Part shown: one piece after another, positions 49,183 through 58,599 of the stretch
Layout of the letters: each line of letters starts with the position of its first letter
How positions within the stretch are numbered: the first letter of the stretch is position 1
NCBI RefSeq assembly: GCF_014243445.1
Contig: NZ_JACLQD010000007.1
Coordinates: 44,189 to 108,188 of the forward strand
Direction of reading: 5' to 3'
DNA from: Paragemmobacter straminiformis
GTDB taxonomy: Bacteria; Pseudomonadota; Alphaproteobacteria; Rhodobacterales; Rhodobacteraceae
DNA length: 64,000 bases
Notes under the pieces: model-generated
The model's input: only the letters and a program-made list of their open reading frames with translations
What the model was told of the DNA's origin: nothing
Databases searched by the model: none
Translations under genes and position numbers: made by a program

Positions 49183-50421
49183 ATGGCAACCCGCTACGTC
49201 CCCCTTTTCCTGCGCCATTCGCCCACGCCCCGCGTGCGTGACTTTGCGCTTCTGGCCGGAACCGAAGCCGCCGTGCGCGGCACGCTGATCTCGGCCATGC
49301 CGCTGGCCGTCTACCACGCGCTGGGCGATGCGGCGGCCACGTCGGAAGCCTATTTCCACGCCGGTATCGTCGCCCTGATCTGGGGGCTGATGGTGCCGTG
49401 GTTCACCCGCCACATCCCGCGCCGCTGGATGTATTCGGCAGGCTGCGGGCTGTATCTGATCGGCATGGCGCTTGCGGTCACCGGATCGCCCCTTGCGGTG
49501 CAAGCCGCCCTGATCTGTCTTGCGATGGCGACCGCGACGACCTTCGTCTGCTTCAACGCCTATGTGCTGGACTACATCGACCGCGCCGATCTGGGGCGCA
49601 ACCAGTCGATGCAGATGGTCTATGCGGCCGGGCCCTGGGCCGTGGGCCCGATGCTCGGCGTCTGGCTGCACGACCTCTGGGCGCCCGCGCCCTTTCTTCT
49701 GGCCGGCAGCTTCGCCCTTGCCCTGCTTGTCACCTTCTGGGTGCTGCGGCTTGGCAACGGCAAGCAGATCGCCCGCGCCAAGGGGCCGGCGCTGAACCCG
49801 CTTGCCTATCTGGGCCGCTTCTTCCGCCAGCCCCGCCTGATCGCGGGCTGGATGTTCGCGGTGATGCGCTCGTGCGGCTGGTGGGTCTATGTCGTCTACC
49901 TGCCAATCTTCTGCATCGAAAGCGGTCTGGGCGACAAGGTCGGCGGCGTGGCGCTGTCGCTGTCGAACGCGCTGCTGTTCATCTCGCCCGTCATGCTGCG
50001 CTTCGTGCGCCGCTCATCGGTGCGTCAGGGCGTGCGTCTGGCCTTCGGTGCCTGCGGCGCGCTGTTCTTCCTCTCGGCCATCGTCGCGCCCATGCCGTGG
50101 CTCTCGGTCATCGCCATGATGGCTGCGGCCTTCTTCCTCGTGGTGCTCGACGTGGTGGGGGGGCTGCCTTTCCTCATGGCGGTGAAGCCCTCGGAACGGA
50201 CCGAGATGTCGGCCGTCTATTCCAGCTTCCGCGACGTGTCGGGCATCCTGACGCCGGGGGCTGCATGGCTGGTGCTGCTGGTCGCCCCCGTTCAGGGCGT
50301 GTTTGCCGCAGCGGGCTTGGGCCTTCTGGCCGCCCACGCCGTGGCCAGCCAGTTGCACCCCCGCCTCGGCACACCCCGCCCCTCGGCGGGCGGTGCTAGT
50401 CGAGCAGACGCCGCGCGATGA
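49183..50421 (+). CDS. Major facilitator superfamily transporter
   Basis: A 412-residue membrane protein with about twelve hydrophobic segments. It starts MATRYVPLFLRHSPTPRVRDFALLAG with a charged cytoplasmic N-terminus. The loop between segments 2 and 3 (FTRHIPRRWMYSAGCGLYL) fits the MFS motif A position. No substrate motif can be named. Its last 26 nt overlap the convergent mcd gene. Confidence 0.85.
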   Translation: MATRYVPLFLRHSPTPRVRDFALLAGTEAAVRGTLISAMPLAVYHALGDAAATSEAYFHAGIVALIWGLMVPWFTRHIPRRWMYSAGCGLYLIGMALAVTGSPLAVQAALICLAMATATTFVCFNAYVLDYIDRADLGRNQSMQMVYAAGPWAVGPMLGVWLHDLWAPAPFLLAGSFALALLVTFWVLRLGNGKQIARAKGPALNPLAYLGRFFRQPRLIAGWMFAVMRSCGWWVYVVYLPIFCIESGLGDKVGGVALSLSNALLFISPVMLRFVRRSSVRQGVRLAFGACGALFFLSAIVAPMPWLSVIAMMAAAFFLVVLDVVGGLPFLMAVKPSERTEMSAVYSSFRDVSGILTPGAAWLVLLVAPVQGVFAAAGLGLLAAHAVASQLHPRLGTPRPSAGGASRADAAR

Positions 50422-52063
50422 CCTGCGCCTGAATTTCCGCAGCACCCTCGAAGATGTTCAGGATGCGCGCATCGCACAGGATGCGGCTGATGCGGTATTC
50501 CAGTGCAAAGCCGTTGCCGCCGTGGATTTGCAGCGCATTGTCCGCCGCCGCCCACGCCACACGCGCCCCCAGCAGCTTGGCCATCCCCGCCTCTAGGTCG
50601 CAGCGCTTGTCATGGTCCTTCTGCCAGGCGCTGAAATAGGTCAGCTGCCGCGCCACCATGATCTCGACCGCCATCATCGCCAGCTTTCCGGCCACGCGCG
50701 GAAACTCGATCAGCGCCTTGCCGAACTGCTTGCGGTCGGTCGCATATTGCATCCCCGTCTCGAGCGCGGATTGCGCCACCCCCACGGCCCGCGCGGCGGT
50801 CTGGATGCGGGCCGATTCAAAGGTCTGCATCAACTGCTTGAACCCTTGCCCCTCGACCCCGCCCAGCAGGTTCTCGCCCTTCACCTTGAAGCCGTCGAAA
50901 CCGATCTCGTATTCCTTCATGCCGCGATAGCCGAGAACCTCGATCTCGCCGCCCGACATGCCGGGCGTGGGAAAGGGGGTCTCGTCGGTGCCGGGGGTCT
51001 TTTCGGCCAGAAACATCGACAACCCGCGATAGTCGGTCGTCTCGGGGTTGGTGCGCGCCAGCAGCGTCATCACATGTGTGCGCGCTGCATGGGTGATCCA
51101 GGTCTTGTTGCCCGTGACCTCCCAATCCTCGCCCACCTTCACCGCCCGCGTCCGCAAGCTGCCAAGGTCTGACCCCGTATTCGGCTCGGTGAACACGGCG
51201 GTGGGCAGAATCTCTCCGCTCGCCAGCTTGGGCAACCACTGCGCCTTCTGCTCTGGCGTGCCGCCGCACAGGATCAGCTCTGCCGCGATCTCGCTGCGCG
51301 TGCCAAGACTGCCGACCCCGATATAGCCGCGCGACAACTCCTCGGACACGACGACCATCGACGCCTTCGACAGCCCGAAACCGCCGAACTCTTCGGGAAT
51401 CGTCAGGCCAAACACGCCCATTTCGGCAAGCTGGCCGATCACCGACATCGGGATCAATTCGTCCTTCAGATGCCAGTCATGGGCAAAGGGGATCACCTGC
51501 TCGTCCGCATAGCGGCGGAACTGGTCGCGGATCATCTCCAATTCCGCGTCAAGGCCGGTGACGCCAAAGGTCGCCCGCCCCTGATTGTCGCGCATCAGCT
51601 CGACCAGCCGCGCCCGCGCCGCCTGCGTATTGCCCTGCGCCATCAGCGCCCCGGCAGCCCCGCCCGCGACCATCGGCGGCAACCACAGGTCCGACAGCCG
51701 CGCCACCTCGCCCTGGCTCATCGGAATGCCGCCCGCGATCTGGTTCAGGTATTCGCCATAGGCGATCTGAAGCAGCAGCGCCTCCATCTCGCCGAACTGT
51801 CCCGCAGCCTCGACCCGCCCGGCCCAGTCGCGCATCTGCCGCAGGCTTTCGACATAGGTCGCAAGCCACGCCAGCGCATGGGCCGCGAACTGATGCTCCT
51901 CCAGCGCCGCGGCCGACACCTTGCCCGCCACCGTCACCCGCTCGCGCAGGTTTTCCCGTGCCGTGGCGAACAGCGCCTCCACCTCGGGCAGGGCGGCTCC
52001 GGTCAGGCCGAGAAGGTCGGCAAGCAAGGGCGTCTGGGTCATCTGCTGGCCATCATGCGGCAT
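50396..52063 (-). CDS. mcd: Acyl-CoA dehydrogenase, probable (2S)-methylsuccinyl-CoA dehydrogenase
   Basis: A 555-residue FAD enzyme. An N-terminal helical extension of about 165 residues (LLADLLGLTGAALPEVEALF, QIAYGEYLNQIAGGIPMSQGE) precedes a standard acyl-CoA dehydrogenase core (VFGLTIPEEFGGFGLS, PTAVFTEPNTGSDLGSLRT, GNKTWITHAARTH, QIHGGNGFALEYRISRI). This long form matches methylsuccinyl-CoA dehydrogenase of the ethylmalonyl-CoA pathway, used by Rhodobacterales to assimilate acetyl-CoA without isocitrate lyase. No other pathway gene is in the window, so specificity is inferred. ATG 52042 is an alternative start. Confidence 0.82.
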   Translation of the reverse strand: MPHDGQQMTQTPLLADLLGLTGAALPEVEALFATARENLRERVTVAGKVSAAALEEHQFAAHALAWLATYVESLRQMRDWAGRVEAAGQFGEMEALLLQIAYGEYLNQIAGGIPMSQGEVARLSDLWLPPMVAGGAAGALMAQGNTQAARARLVELMRDNQGRATFGVTGLDAELEMIRDQFRRYADEQVIPFAHDWHLKDELIPMSVIGQLAEMGVFGLTIPEEFGGFGLSKASMVVVSEELSRGYIGVGSLGTRSEIAAELILCGGTPEQKAQWLPKLASGEILPTAVFTEPNTGSDLGSLRTRAVKVGEDWEVTGNKTWITHAARTHVMTLLARTNPETTDYRGLSMFLAEKTPGTDETPFPTPGMSGGEIEVLGYRGMKEYEIGFDGFKVKGENLLGGVEGQGFKQLMQTFESARIQTAARAVGVAQSALETGMQYATDRKQFGKALIEFPRVAGKLAMMAVEIMVARQLTYFSAWQKDHDKRCDLEAGMAKLLGARVAWAAADNALQIHGGNGFALEYRISRILCDARILNIFEGAAEIQAQVIARRLLD

Positions 52064-52147
52064 GGGGGCACCTGTCTTTCTGCATCTGCGAAATAGCTAG
52101 AGCGGAATCTGCGAACGCGCAACTTAGTTTCAAGAAATTTTATCGTG

Positions 52148-52164
52148 GCGACGTAAAATGTCGC
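52148..52164 (-). terminator. Weak hairpin after the DUF3859-like gene
   Basis: Arms GCGAC (52148-52152) and GTCGC (52160-52164) with a 7-nt A/T loop, 12 nt beyond the stop of the gene at 52176. On the minus strand it is followed by an A/T-rich stretch. It may end that transcript before mcd. Confidence 0.35.
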
Positions 52165-52175
52165 AGTCGATTTGG

Positions 52176-52721
52176 TTAGCTTGACAGGAATTCACAGGGG
52201 TGGGCTTCCCCCGGCTTAGGCTCCACCAGTTCGAACTCGGTTGTGGCAATCAGGCCATTGATGGATTTCGTCGTCAACGTCCAACGGCCTAACGGGTGCT
52301 CATCCGCGCTACCGAGCTTTACAACAATGTTCGCCAAATCGGTTGTGTTTATCGGCATCATCCAGTGCTCGACGGTGGTCCCGTCTGGGCCCAGCGGCGG
52401 ATGTGTCATCGTCACGCTGTTGTAGCTGTCGTGTTGTCCCAAGATCATAAAGGTCATACCGAACTTTATGCCTTCGAAAGCGGGAATGACCTGCGTCTTG
52501 ATCGAGATCCTGACGCCATCGTTTTGGAAAGACGTTCCGGCTCTCGTCCGCGGTGCCTTTTTCTGACCGACAACCGTCATGGAACAGACGATACCGACAC
52601 TCAGCGCCACCGCCCGCGCCGGGTTTGCATAAGGCGCTGGCAACTCTGCGCGCGCTGGAACGGCGATAGCGCAGAATAGAAGCGGAGCAAACAAGAGCAG
52701 TAATCTGAAGCTTTGGCACAT
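52176..52721 (-). CDS. Secreted DUF3859-like protein
   Basis: A 181-residue protein with a signal peptide (hydrophobic residues 5-22, cleavage after PARA). GIVCSMTVVGQKKAPRTRAG, FEGIKFGMTFMILG and MTHPPLGPDGTTVEHWMMPI follow the order of DUF3859 proteins, small exported beta-sandwiches of unknown function in Rhodobacterales. The gene and its flanks are visibly lower in G+C than the neighbours, which may mean recent acquisition. The promoter appears to sit so close that the mRNA would be leaderless. Confidence 0.62.
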   Translation of the reverse strand: MCQSFRLLLLFAPLLFCAIAVPARAELPAPYANPARAVALSVGIVCSMTVVGQKKAPRTRAGTSFQNDGVRISIKTQVIPAFEGIKFGMTFMILGQHDSYNSVTMTHPPLGPDGTTVEHWMMPINTTDLANIVVKLGSADEHPLGRWTLTTKSINGLIATTEFELVEPKPGEAHPCEFLSS

Positions 52722-52755
52722 GTGCCAAGAATAGCTGCGACTTGCTTATTGGCAA
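52713..52755 (-). promoter_or_regulatory. Promoter with 16-bp palindrome over the start codon
   Basis: On the minus strand TTGCCA (52755-52750) and TATTCT (52733-52728) are 16 nt apart. The predicted transcription start falls at or next to the ATG (52721). The perfect palindrome TTGGCACATGTGCCAA (52713-52728) is centred on the start codon and touches the -10 box, an operator-like position. Confidence 0.5.
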
Positions 52756-52867
52756 TTCTAAAGGTCCGCGCCGATGTAAAGTGCGCTGTTCGTCCGGTCG
52801 CGCCCGCCCGCCGCGCCTTGGCATTCCTCCCGCTTCGCTGCACCTTGGCCCAAAGCGGAGGACGTGC

Positions 52868-53635
52868 ATGGATTGGCTGATGGCAGGGCAGGGGGCAGGG
52901 GCCTTTTGGGCGGCGGCGGCGGTCACGCTTTTCGCAGGCTTCGTCAAAGGCGCCGTGGGTTTCGCCATGCCGATGATCATGATCGGCGCCTTCTCCAGCT
53001 TCCTGCCGCCCGAACTCGCCCTCGCGGGGCTGATCCTGCCAACCCTCGTCACCAACCTCAGCCAGTCCTTGCGGCAGGGCCTCGCCCCGGCCCTTGCCAC
53101 CACGCGCAAATTCTGGCGCTTCCTTGCGGCAATGTGCGCCTTCATCATCGTCTCGGCCCAGTTCGTGCGCGATCTGCCGCAGCCTGCCATGCTGCTCCTG
53201 CTCGGCGTTCCGATCACCGCCTATGCCGCGCTGAACCTTTCAGGCCGCAGCCTGACGCTGCATCTGCGCCATCGTCGCGGGGCGGAATGGGGGCTCGGGG
53301 TCCTCGGCGGTCTTTACGGCGGGGTCTCGGGTGTCTGGGGGCCGCCGCTTCTCGTCTATCTGCTCTCGACCGGCGTGCCGAAACTCGAAACCGTCCGCGC
53401 CCTCGGCGTGGCCTTCCTCTTGGGGGCGATCACGCTTCTGGGCGCCCATCTGCAAACCGGCCTCGCCAACGGCCAATCCCTGCCCTTCTCCGCGGCCCTC
53501 GTCATTCCGGCGCAAATCGGCATGAGCCTCGGCTACGCCCTGCAAGACCGCCTCGACCAGACCCGCTTCCGCTGGTGGACGCAGATCGTTCTGGTCGCGA
53601 TGGGCCTCAACCTCATCCGCCGCGCGCTGATGTGA
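52868..53635 (+). CDS. TSUP (TauE/SafE) family sulfite/sulfonate exporter-like protein
   Basis: A 255-residue membrane protein with eight hydrophobic segments. FVKGAVGFAMPMIMIGAFSSFLPPELALAGLILPTLVTNLSQSL is the first TSUP repeat and GGLYGGVSGVWGPPLLVYLLSTG the second. Relatives export sulfite, sulfoacetate or other anions. ATG 52868 follows GGAGG. A double hairpin and the composite repeat close the gene. Substrate unknown. Confidence 0.87.
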   Translation: MDWLMAGQGAGAFWAAAAVTLFAGFVKGAVGFAMPMIMIGAFSSFLPPELALAGLILPTLVTNLSQSLRQGLAPALATTRKFWRFLAAMCAFIIVSAQFVRDLPQPAMLLLLGVPITAYAALNLSGRSLTLHLRHRRGAEWGLGVLGGLYGGVSGVWGPPLLVYLLSTGVPKLETVRALGVAFLLGAITLLGAHLQTGLANGQSLPFSAALVIPAQIGMSLGYALQDRLDQTRFRWWTQIVLVAMGLNLIRRALM

Positions 53636-53637
53636 CG

Positions 53638-53707
53638 ACGGGGAAGCTTTCGCTCCCCCGTTCATCCTTGTCCAAATACTCTGGGGGTCCGGGGGTGAAA
53701 CCCCCGG
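53638..53707. terminator. Double hairpin with composite dispersed element
   Basis: First hairpin: ACGGGGAAGC and GCTCCCCCGT (53638-53660, one mismatch). Then CCTTGTCCAAATACTC (53666-53681), a G-run, and a second hairpin CCGGGGG, loop TGAAA, CCCCCGG (53689-53707). It fills the gap between the convergent TSUP gene and pckA, so bidirectional termination is likely. It is the fullest copy of the repeat. Confidence 0.65.
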
Positions 53708-53728
53708 CGCCTGCTAAGGGCGATCGCC

Positions 53729-55327
53729 TCAGCCGATCGCCGCCGCCTTCACATCCTCGTCGATGAACGGCACATATTGCCCGAAGTTCTTCGAGAACAT
53801 CTCGACCAGCTTCGCCGCCTGCGCGTCATAGGCCGCCTTGTCGCCCCAGGTGTCGCGCGGGTTCAGCAGCGTCGCATCCACACCCGGCACGGCGACCGGA
53901 ACCTCGAAGCCGAAGTTGGCATCGCGCCGGAACTCGACCCCGCCCAGCGAACCGTCCAGCGCCGCCGACAGAAGCGCCCGCGTCGCCTTGATCGGCATGC
54001 GCTTGCCCGTGCCATAGGCGCCGCCGGTCCAGCCGGTGTTCACCAGCCAGCAGACAGCCCCGTGCTTGGCGATCTTGGCCTGCAACAGCTTGCCGTAAAC
54101 CTCGGGCCGGCGCGGCATGAAGGGCGCGCCGAAACAGGTGCTGAAGGTGGGCTGCGGCTCGGTCACGCCCCGCTCGGTCCCCGCCACCTTTGACGTAAAG
54201 CCCGACAGGAAGTGATACATCGCCTGCGCCGGCGACAGCCGCGCGATGGGCGGCAGCACGCCAAAGGCATCGCAGGTCAGCATGATGACGTTCTTCGGAT
54301 GCCCGCCCAGGCCCGTGGCCGACGCGTTCGAGATGTAATCCAGCGGATAGGCGCAACGGGTGTTGGCCGTAAGGCTGTCATCGTCGAAGTCCAGCTCCAG
54401 CGTCTCTGGGTCAAAGACCATGTTCTCGACCACCGTGGCGAAGCGGTGGGTCGTGGCATAGATTTCCGGCTCGGCCTCGGGGTTCAGGTTGATGGTCTTG
54501 GCGTAGCAGCCACCTTCAAAGTTGAACGACCCGCGGTCCGACCAGCCATGCTCGTCATCCCCGATCAGCGTGCGGTCGGGGCTTGCCGAAAGCGTGGTCT
54601 TGCCCGTGCCCGACAGGCCGAAGAAAACGGCCGTGTCGACCGGATTGCCGATGGCATGGTTGGCGCTGCAATGCATCGGCATCACGCCCTTTTCGGGCAG
54701 CAGATAGTTCAGCAGCGTAAAGACCGACTTCTTGTTCTCGCCCGCATAGGCGGTGTTGGCGATCAGGATCAGCTTGCGCTCGAAGTTGAGCGTGATGACC
54801 GTTTCCGTCCGGCAGCCGTGCCGCGCGGGGTCGGCCTTGAAGCTGGGGCAGTTGATGATGGTCCATTCCGGTACGAACTGGTCCAGTTCCGCACGGTCCG
54901 GGCGGCGCAGCAGGTGGCGGATGAACAGCCCGTGCCATGCCAGTTCCGTCACCACCCGCACATCCAGCCGGTGGACCGGATCGGCCCCCGCATAGAGATC
55001 CTGCACGAAGTAGTCGCGCCCCTTCATATGGTCGAGCATGTCGGCATGCAGGCGGTCAAAGGCATCGGGCGCCATCGGCGCGTTGTTTTCCCACCAGATC
55101 GTCTGTTCGACCGATGGCGTGCGCACCACGAATTTGTCCTTGGGCGAACGTCCGGTGTATTGCCCGGTCGAGCAGAGGAACGCCCCGCCCTTGCCAAGAC
55201 GGCCCTCGCCGCGCTTCACCGCCTCTTCGACAAGCGCCGGCTCGATCAGGTTGTAATAGACGCTCCCCAGACCGGTGATGCCTTGATGTGCCAATTCCTG
55301 CGCCGGGTTCACGCGTCCGTTCGTCAT
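53729..55327 (-). CDS. pckA: Phosphoenolpyruvate carboxykinase (ATP)
   Basis: A 532-residue gluconeogenic enzyme converting oxaloacetate and ATP to PEP and CO2. [18 protein letters not shown] holds the P-loop with Lys243; [24 protein letters not shown] is the kinase-2 and metal site; [24 protein letters not shown] is another signature. AAGGAG lies eight bases before the ATG. It is divergent from chvI, the arrangement found in Rhizobiales, where ChvI/ChvG mutants show pckA-linked phenotypes. Confidence 0.96.
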   Translation of the reverse strand: MTNGRVNPAQELAHQGITGLGSVYYNLIEPALVEEAVKRGEGRLGKGGAFLCSTGQYTGRSPKDKFVVRTPSVEQTIWWENNAPMAPDAFDRLHADMLDHMKGRDYFVQDLYAGADPVHRLDVRVVTELAWHGLFIRHLLRRPDRAELDQFVPEWTIINCPSFKADPARHGCRTETVITLNFERKLILIANTAYAGENKKSVFTLLNYLLPEKGVMPMHCSANHAIGNPVDTAVFFGLSGTGKTTLSASPDRTLIGDDEHGWSDRGSFNFEGGCYAKTINLNPEAEPEIYATTHRFATVVENMVFDPETLELDFDDDSLTANTRCAYPLDYISNASATGLGGHPKNVIMLTCDAFGVLPPIARLSPAQAMYHFLSGFTSKVAGTERGVTEPQPTFSTCFGAPFMPRRPEVYGKLLQAKIAKHGAVCWLVNTGWTGGAYGTGKRMPIKATRALLSAALDGSLGGVEFRRDANFGFEVPVAVPGVDATLLNPRDTWGDKAAYDAQAAKLVEMFSKNFGQYVPFIDEDVKAAAIG

Positions 55328-55436
55328 CCTGCAAGCTCCTTGGGCCGGGATTACCCCCGGCAACTCTCCCAAAACACAACCCGGGCCAAAGGGTTGCGAT
55401 GCCGCCTCCGGGCCAACGAAGGGGGGCATGACTTCG

Positions 55437-55465
55437 GCTATAACACGGCGTTCCAGATTTGGAAC
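55437..55465 (-). promoter_or_regulatory. Candidate pckA promoter and operator dyad
   Basis: On the minus strand TATAGC (55442-55437) is a -10-like box. GTTCCA (55450-55455) and TGGAAC (55460-55465) form a perfect 6-bp dyad with a 4-nt spacer over the expected -35 area, 123 nt from the pckA start. No good -35 is seen, consistent with an activated promoter. Confidence 0.4.
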
Positions 55466-55481
55466 AGGACGCAATCGCACA

Positions 55482-55524
55482 GTTAGCGCAACCACCCGAA
55501 GGTTAGCGCAATCAGTTGACGCAA
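55482..55524. promoter_or_regulatory. Three direct repeats GTTAGCGCAA
   Basis: GTTAGCGCAA at 55482-55491 and 55502-55511 and GTTGACGCAA at 55515-55524, with starts 20 and 13 bases apart. They look like half-sites for a response regulator or LacI-type factor. ChvI itself is the obvious candidate, but its site in this group is not known to me. Confidence 0.45.
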
Positions 55525-55779
55525 CTGCGTGATCGCGCCGCCGCCACCGCCGGACCGGGTGCCGCAAAGCGCGCCAGATGCCCTTTGCCTCGGCATCGCA
55601 GCCGCGAATGGCGCGCAACCCTGACGCGAATCATTGCGGCAAATAGGCCATCCCCTGCGACTTTCGTGCAAGGGAAGCGAACTGATGCGCGGTGATTCGC
55701 ACATTCGTATTGATTCTCGGGGTTGGAAACCCGATCATCTGGCAAAAATCAGAATAACGGGCAGTATAGGGATAGTCAC

Positions 55780-56481
55780 ATGGCAAGAATTGCGCTGGTT
55801 GACGACGACAGGAACATCCTGACGTCTGTTGCTATGACGCTTGAAGCCGAAGGTTTCGAAGTTGAAACCTACAACGATGGCCAGTCGGCGCTCGATGCGT
55901 TCAACCGGCGTTTGCCGGATATGGCCGTGCTCGACATCAAGATGCCGCGCATGGACGGGATGGACCTGCTCCAACGCCTGCGGCAGAAAACATCGATGCC
56001 GGTCATTTTCCTGACCTCGAAAGACGACGAGATCGACGAAGTCCTCGGCCTGCGCATGGGGGCCGATGATTACGTCAAGAAACCCTTCTCCCAGCGCCTG
56101 CTCGTCGAACGCATCCGCGCGCTTCTGCGCCGCCAAGAGGCCATCGCCTCGGGCGAGGTCGCGACCACCGAAGAAACCAAGATCATGGAGCGCGGCCAGC
56201 TTCGCATGGACCCGCTGCGCCATTCGGTCACGTGGAAAGGGCAGGATGTCGCCCTCACCGTCACCGAATTCATGCTGCTTCAGGCGCTGGCCCAGCGTCC
56301 GGGCTTCGTGAAAAGCCGCGACCAGCTGATGGACGTGGCCTATGACGATCAGGTCTACGTCGACGACCGCACGATCGACAGCCACATCAAGCGCCTGCGC
56401 AAGAAGATGCGCGCCGTGGACAACGACTTTTCCGCCATCGAAACGCTTTACGGGATCGGCTACCGCTACAACGAGGAATGA
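55780..56481 (+). CDS. chvI: Response regulator ChvI, OmpR family
   Basis: A 233-residue two-component regulator. The receiver domain has the acidic pocket Asp8-Asp10 (IALVDDDRN), phospho-acceptor Asp52 (AVLDIKMPR) and Lys in DDYVKKPFS. The winged-helix DNA-binding domain ends in [35 protein letters not shown]. ChvI controls envelope, acid and host-contact genes in Rhizobiales. ATG 55780 gives the usual 233-residue protein. chvG overlaps its stop (ATGA). Confidence 0.96.
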   Translation: MARIALVDDDRNILTSVAMTLEAEGFEVETYNDGQSALDAFNRRLPDMAVLDIKMPRMDGMDLLQRLRQKTSMPVIFLTSKDDEIDEVLGLRMGADDYVKKPFSQRLLVERIRALLRRQEAIASGEVATTEETKIMERGQLRMDPLRHSVTWKGQDVALTVTEFMLLQALAQRPGFVKSRDQLMDVAYDDQVYVDDRTIDSHIKRLRKKMRAVDNDFSAIETLYGIGYRYNEE

Positions 56482-58166
56482 CAGCTCAACCGCGCATGTC
56501 AAAGGAGGGGCGTCCGGCCAAGTCGGGCGATCTGCTTCTTGGGGACGACTGGGTCTCTCCCGAGCACCTCGTCGATCCTGCCCTGCGCGAGGGGCGGGGA
56601 CGCCGTGGTATCGTCTCGCTCAACCGCTCTCCGCTGGCGCGCAAGATCATCCTGTTCAACCTGATGGCGCTTGTGCTTCTGGTGGCGGGGGTTCTCTTCC
56701 TCAACCCGTTCCGCGACTCTCTGGTGATCCAGCGCGAACAGGGGCTTATCACCGAAGCCATGCTTACCGCCAATGTGGTGCAAGCCGGCGTCGCGGGTGC
56801 CGCCGTGACCGCCGATGATGCCACGCGGGCGCTCGGGAACGCCGCGCTCGGACCGGGGGTCGAGGCTTTCGTTTTCGCGCCCGACGGCACGCTTCTGGGC
56901 CGCCACACCGGCGATCCGCGCAACATCGCCGACACGGGTGATCGCAGCACGCTCATCGTCGATGCGCTGAATTTCGTCTGGACCGGCGTGACCGGTCTTT
57001 TCGCGCGGAACGATCCCGCCGATCCCGCCTTCGATCCCGAAACCATCGTCCGCCCGCTGTTCGACCGCGCGGCGGCGGGCGATACCGTGGTCAACACCGG
57101 ACGCGGCCCTTCGGGTGGAGCGCTGTTCTCGGTCGCAACCCCTGTGGCGCAGAATGGCAGCGTCGTCGCCGTCGTCGCCCTGACCAGCGCCGAAGGGGAA
57201 ATCGACCGCCTCGTGCGGTTCGAGCGCGAACAGGTGCTGCAAATGTTCGTCGTGGCGCTGATGGTCAGCCTCGGCCTCTCGCTCGTGCTGGCCTCGACCA
57301 TCGCCAACCCGCTCTCCGACCTTGCCGCCGCCGCCGAACTCGGCCGCGACCGCGACCGCAAGATGGGTCCGGGCCGCGTGCGCATTCCCGACCTTGCCGC
57401 CCGCCCGGACGAGATCGGCCGCCTGTCCGTCGCCATGCGCGGCATGGTCGCGGCACTTTACGACCGGATCGACGCCAACGAACAATTCGCCGCCGATGTG
57501 GCGCATGAAATCAAGAACCCGCTCGCCTCGCTGCGTTCGGCGGTCGGCACGCTGCGGGTGGCCAAACGCGACGACCAGAAGGAAAAGCTGCTCGAGGTCA
57601 TCGAACACGATGTCCGCCGCCTTGACCGCCTCGTCAGCGACATTTCCAACGCCTCGCGCCTCGACAGCGAACTGGTCAAGGAAGAGGAAGAGGAATTCAA
57701 CCTCGTCATCACCCTGTCCAACCTGTGCGAATATCTCGGCCAGCAGGCCGAGGAGAAGGGTGTCGAATTCATCACCGACTTCCCCGCCGATCCGATCACG
57801 ATCCACGGGCTGGAAGCGCGTCTTGCACAGGTCTTCGTTAACCTCATCACCAATGCCGTAAGCTTCTGCGAAGACGGCGATGCCGTGCGCGTCTGGGCGC
57901 GCCGCCGCTCGAACCGCGTCCTCGTCGTCGTCGAGGACACCGGACCGGGCATTCCCGAACAGGCCCTGACCAAGGTGTTCAAACGCTTCTACTCCGAACG
58001 CCCGCAAGTCCAGTTCGGCCAGCATTCCGGTCTTGGTCTCGCCATCTCGAAACAGATCGTCGAGGCGCATGGCGGCGTGATCTGGGCCGAAAACATCCGC
58101 CCGACCAATGCCGATGCCGGCTCGGACCCGCTGGGCGCGCGTTTCGTCGTCGGCCTTCCGGTCTGA
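56478..58166 (+). CDS. chvG: Sensor histidine kinase ChvG
   Basis: A 562-residue inner-membrane kinase. Membrane segments near residues 55-75 and 250-275 flank a periplasmic sensor domain; a HAMP linker follows. The H-box is [18 protein letters not shown] with His343, and the ATPase region has [14 protein letters not shown] and [14 protein letters not shown]. The 50-residue cytoplasmic N-terminus is typical of ChvG. hprK follows four bases after the stop, making one operon with the PTS genes. Confidence 0.95.
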   Translation: MTAQPRMSKEGRPAKSGDLLLGDDWVSPEHLVDPALREGRGRRGIVSLNRSPLARKIILFNLMALVLLVAGVLFLNPFRDSLVIQREQGLITEAMLTANVVQAGVAGAAVTADDATRALGNAALGPGVEAFVFAPDGTLLGRHTGDPRNIADTGDRSTLIVDALNFVWTGVTGLFARNDPADPAFDPETIVRPLFDRAAAGDTVVNTGRGPSGGALFSVATPVAQNGSVVAVVALTSAEGEIDRLVRFEREQVLQMFVVALMVSLGLSLVLASTIANPLSDLAAAAELGRDRDRKMGPGRVRIPDLAARPDEIGRLSVAMRGMVAALYDRIDANEQFAADVAHEIKNPLASLRSAVGTLRVAKRDDQKEKLLEVIEHDVRRLDRLVSDISNASRLDSELVKEEEEEFNLVITLSNLCEYLGQQAEEKGVEFITDFPADPITIHGLEARLAQVFVNLITNAVSFCEDGDAVRVWARRRSNRVLVVVEDTGPGIPEQALTKVFKRFYSERPQVQFGQHSGLGLAISKQIVEAHGGVIWAENIRPTNADAGSDPLGARFVVGLPV

Positions 58167-58170
58167 TCCG

Positions 58171-58599
58171 GTGTCCCCTGCCCAGGTTCTGACGCTGCAC
58201 GCCAGTTGCGTTTCGATCGCGGGGCAGGGCGTCTTGATCGCGGGGCCATCCGGATCGGGCAAATCCGCGCTCGCTCTGGCGCTCATGGCGCTGGGCGCAA
58301 ACCTCGTCGCCGATGACCAGACCACGCTCACCCTTGCGGGCGAAACCCTTGTCGCCACCTGCCCGCCGCCGATCTTCGGTATGATCGAGGCCCGCGGTCT
58401 GGGCATCCTCAACGCGGATGCGCTGGACCATGCACCCGTCCGTCTGGTCGTCGATCTCTCCCAGACCGAAGCCCTGCGCCTGCCACCTCTTCGGAACGTG
58501 ACCTACCTCGGGCGCATGCTTCCCCTTGTCCTCGGCCAGTCGACGCCCCATTTTCCCGCTGCGCTCTGGCAATACGTCAGGGCAGGGCGGCGGGAATGA
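58171..58599 (+). CDS. hprK: Short HPr kinase/phosphorylase
   Basis: A 142-residue protein holding only the catalytic domain; the N-terminal half of Gram-positive HprK is missing, as in other alphaproteobacteria. Walker A is GPSGSGKS at 25-32 and VADDQTTLT supplies the acidic metal site. It phosphorylates HPr on Ser46, which the HPr gene of this operon retains. GTG start. rapZ overlaps its stop. Confidence 0.92.
   Translation: MSPAQVLTLHASCVSIAGQGVLIAGPSGSGKSALALALMALGANLVADDQTTLTLAGETLVATCPPPIFGMIEARGLGILNADALDHAPVRLVVDLSQTEALRLPPLRNVTYLGRMLPLVLGQSTPHFPAALWQYVRAGRRE

Larger units (their letters stand above)
55328..55779. other. 452-nt intergenic region between pckA and chvI
   Basis: No gene is seen. 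The pckA side holds its leader with a G/C hairpin next to AAGGAG, a TATAGC -10-like box and a dyad (55450-55465). The middle holds three similar direct repeats (55482-55524). The chvI side is A/T-richer and ends in GGGATAGTCAC before the ATG. It is the natural place for PTS, ChvI or LacI-type control of gluconeogenesis. Confidence 0.7.

Noticed and set aside
56499..58412. 637-codon open frame antisense to chvG
   Set aside because: It crosses the chvG-hprK junction and has no recognisable domain; it mirrors codon bias of chvG.
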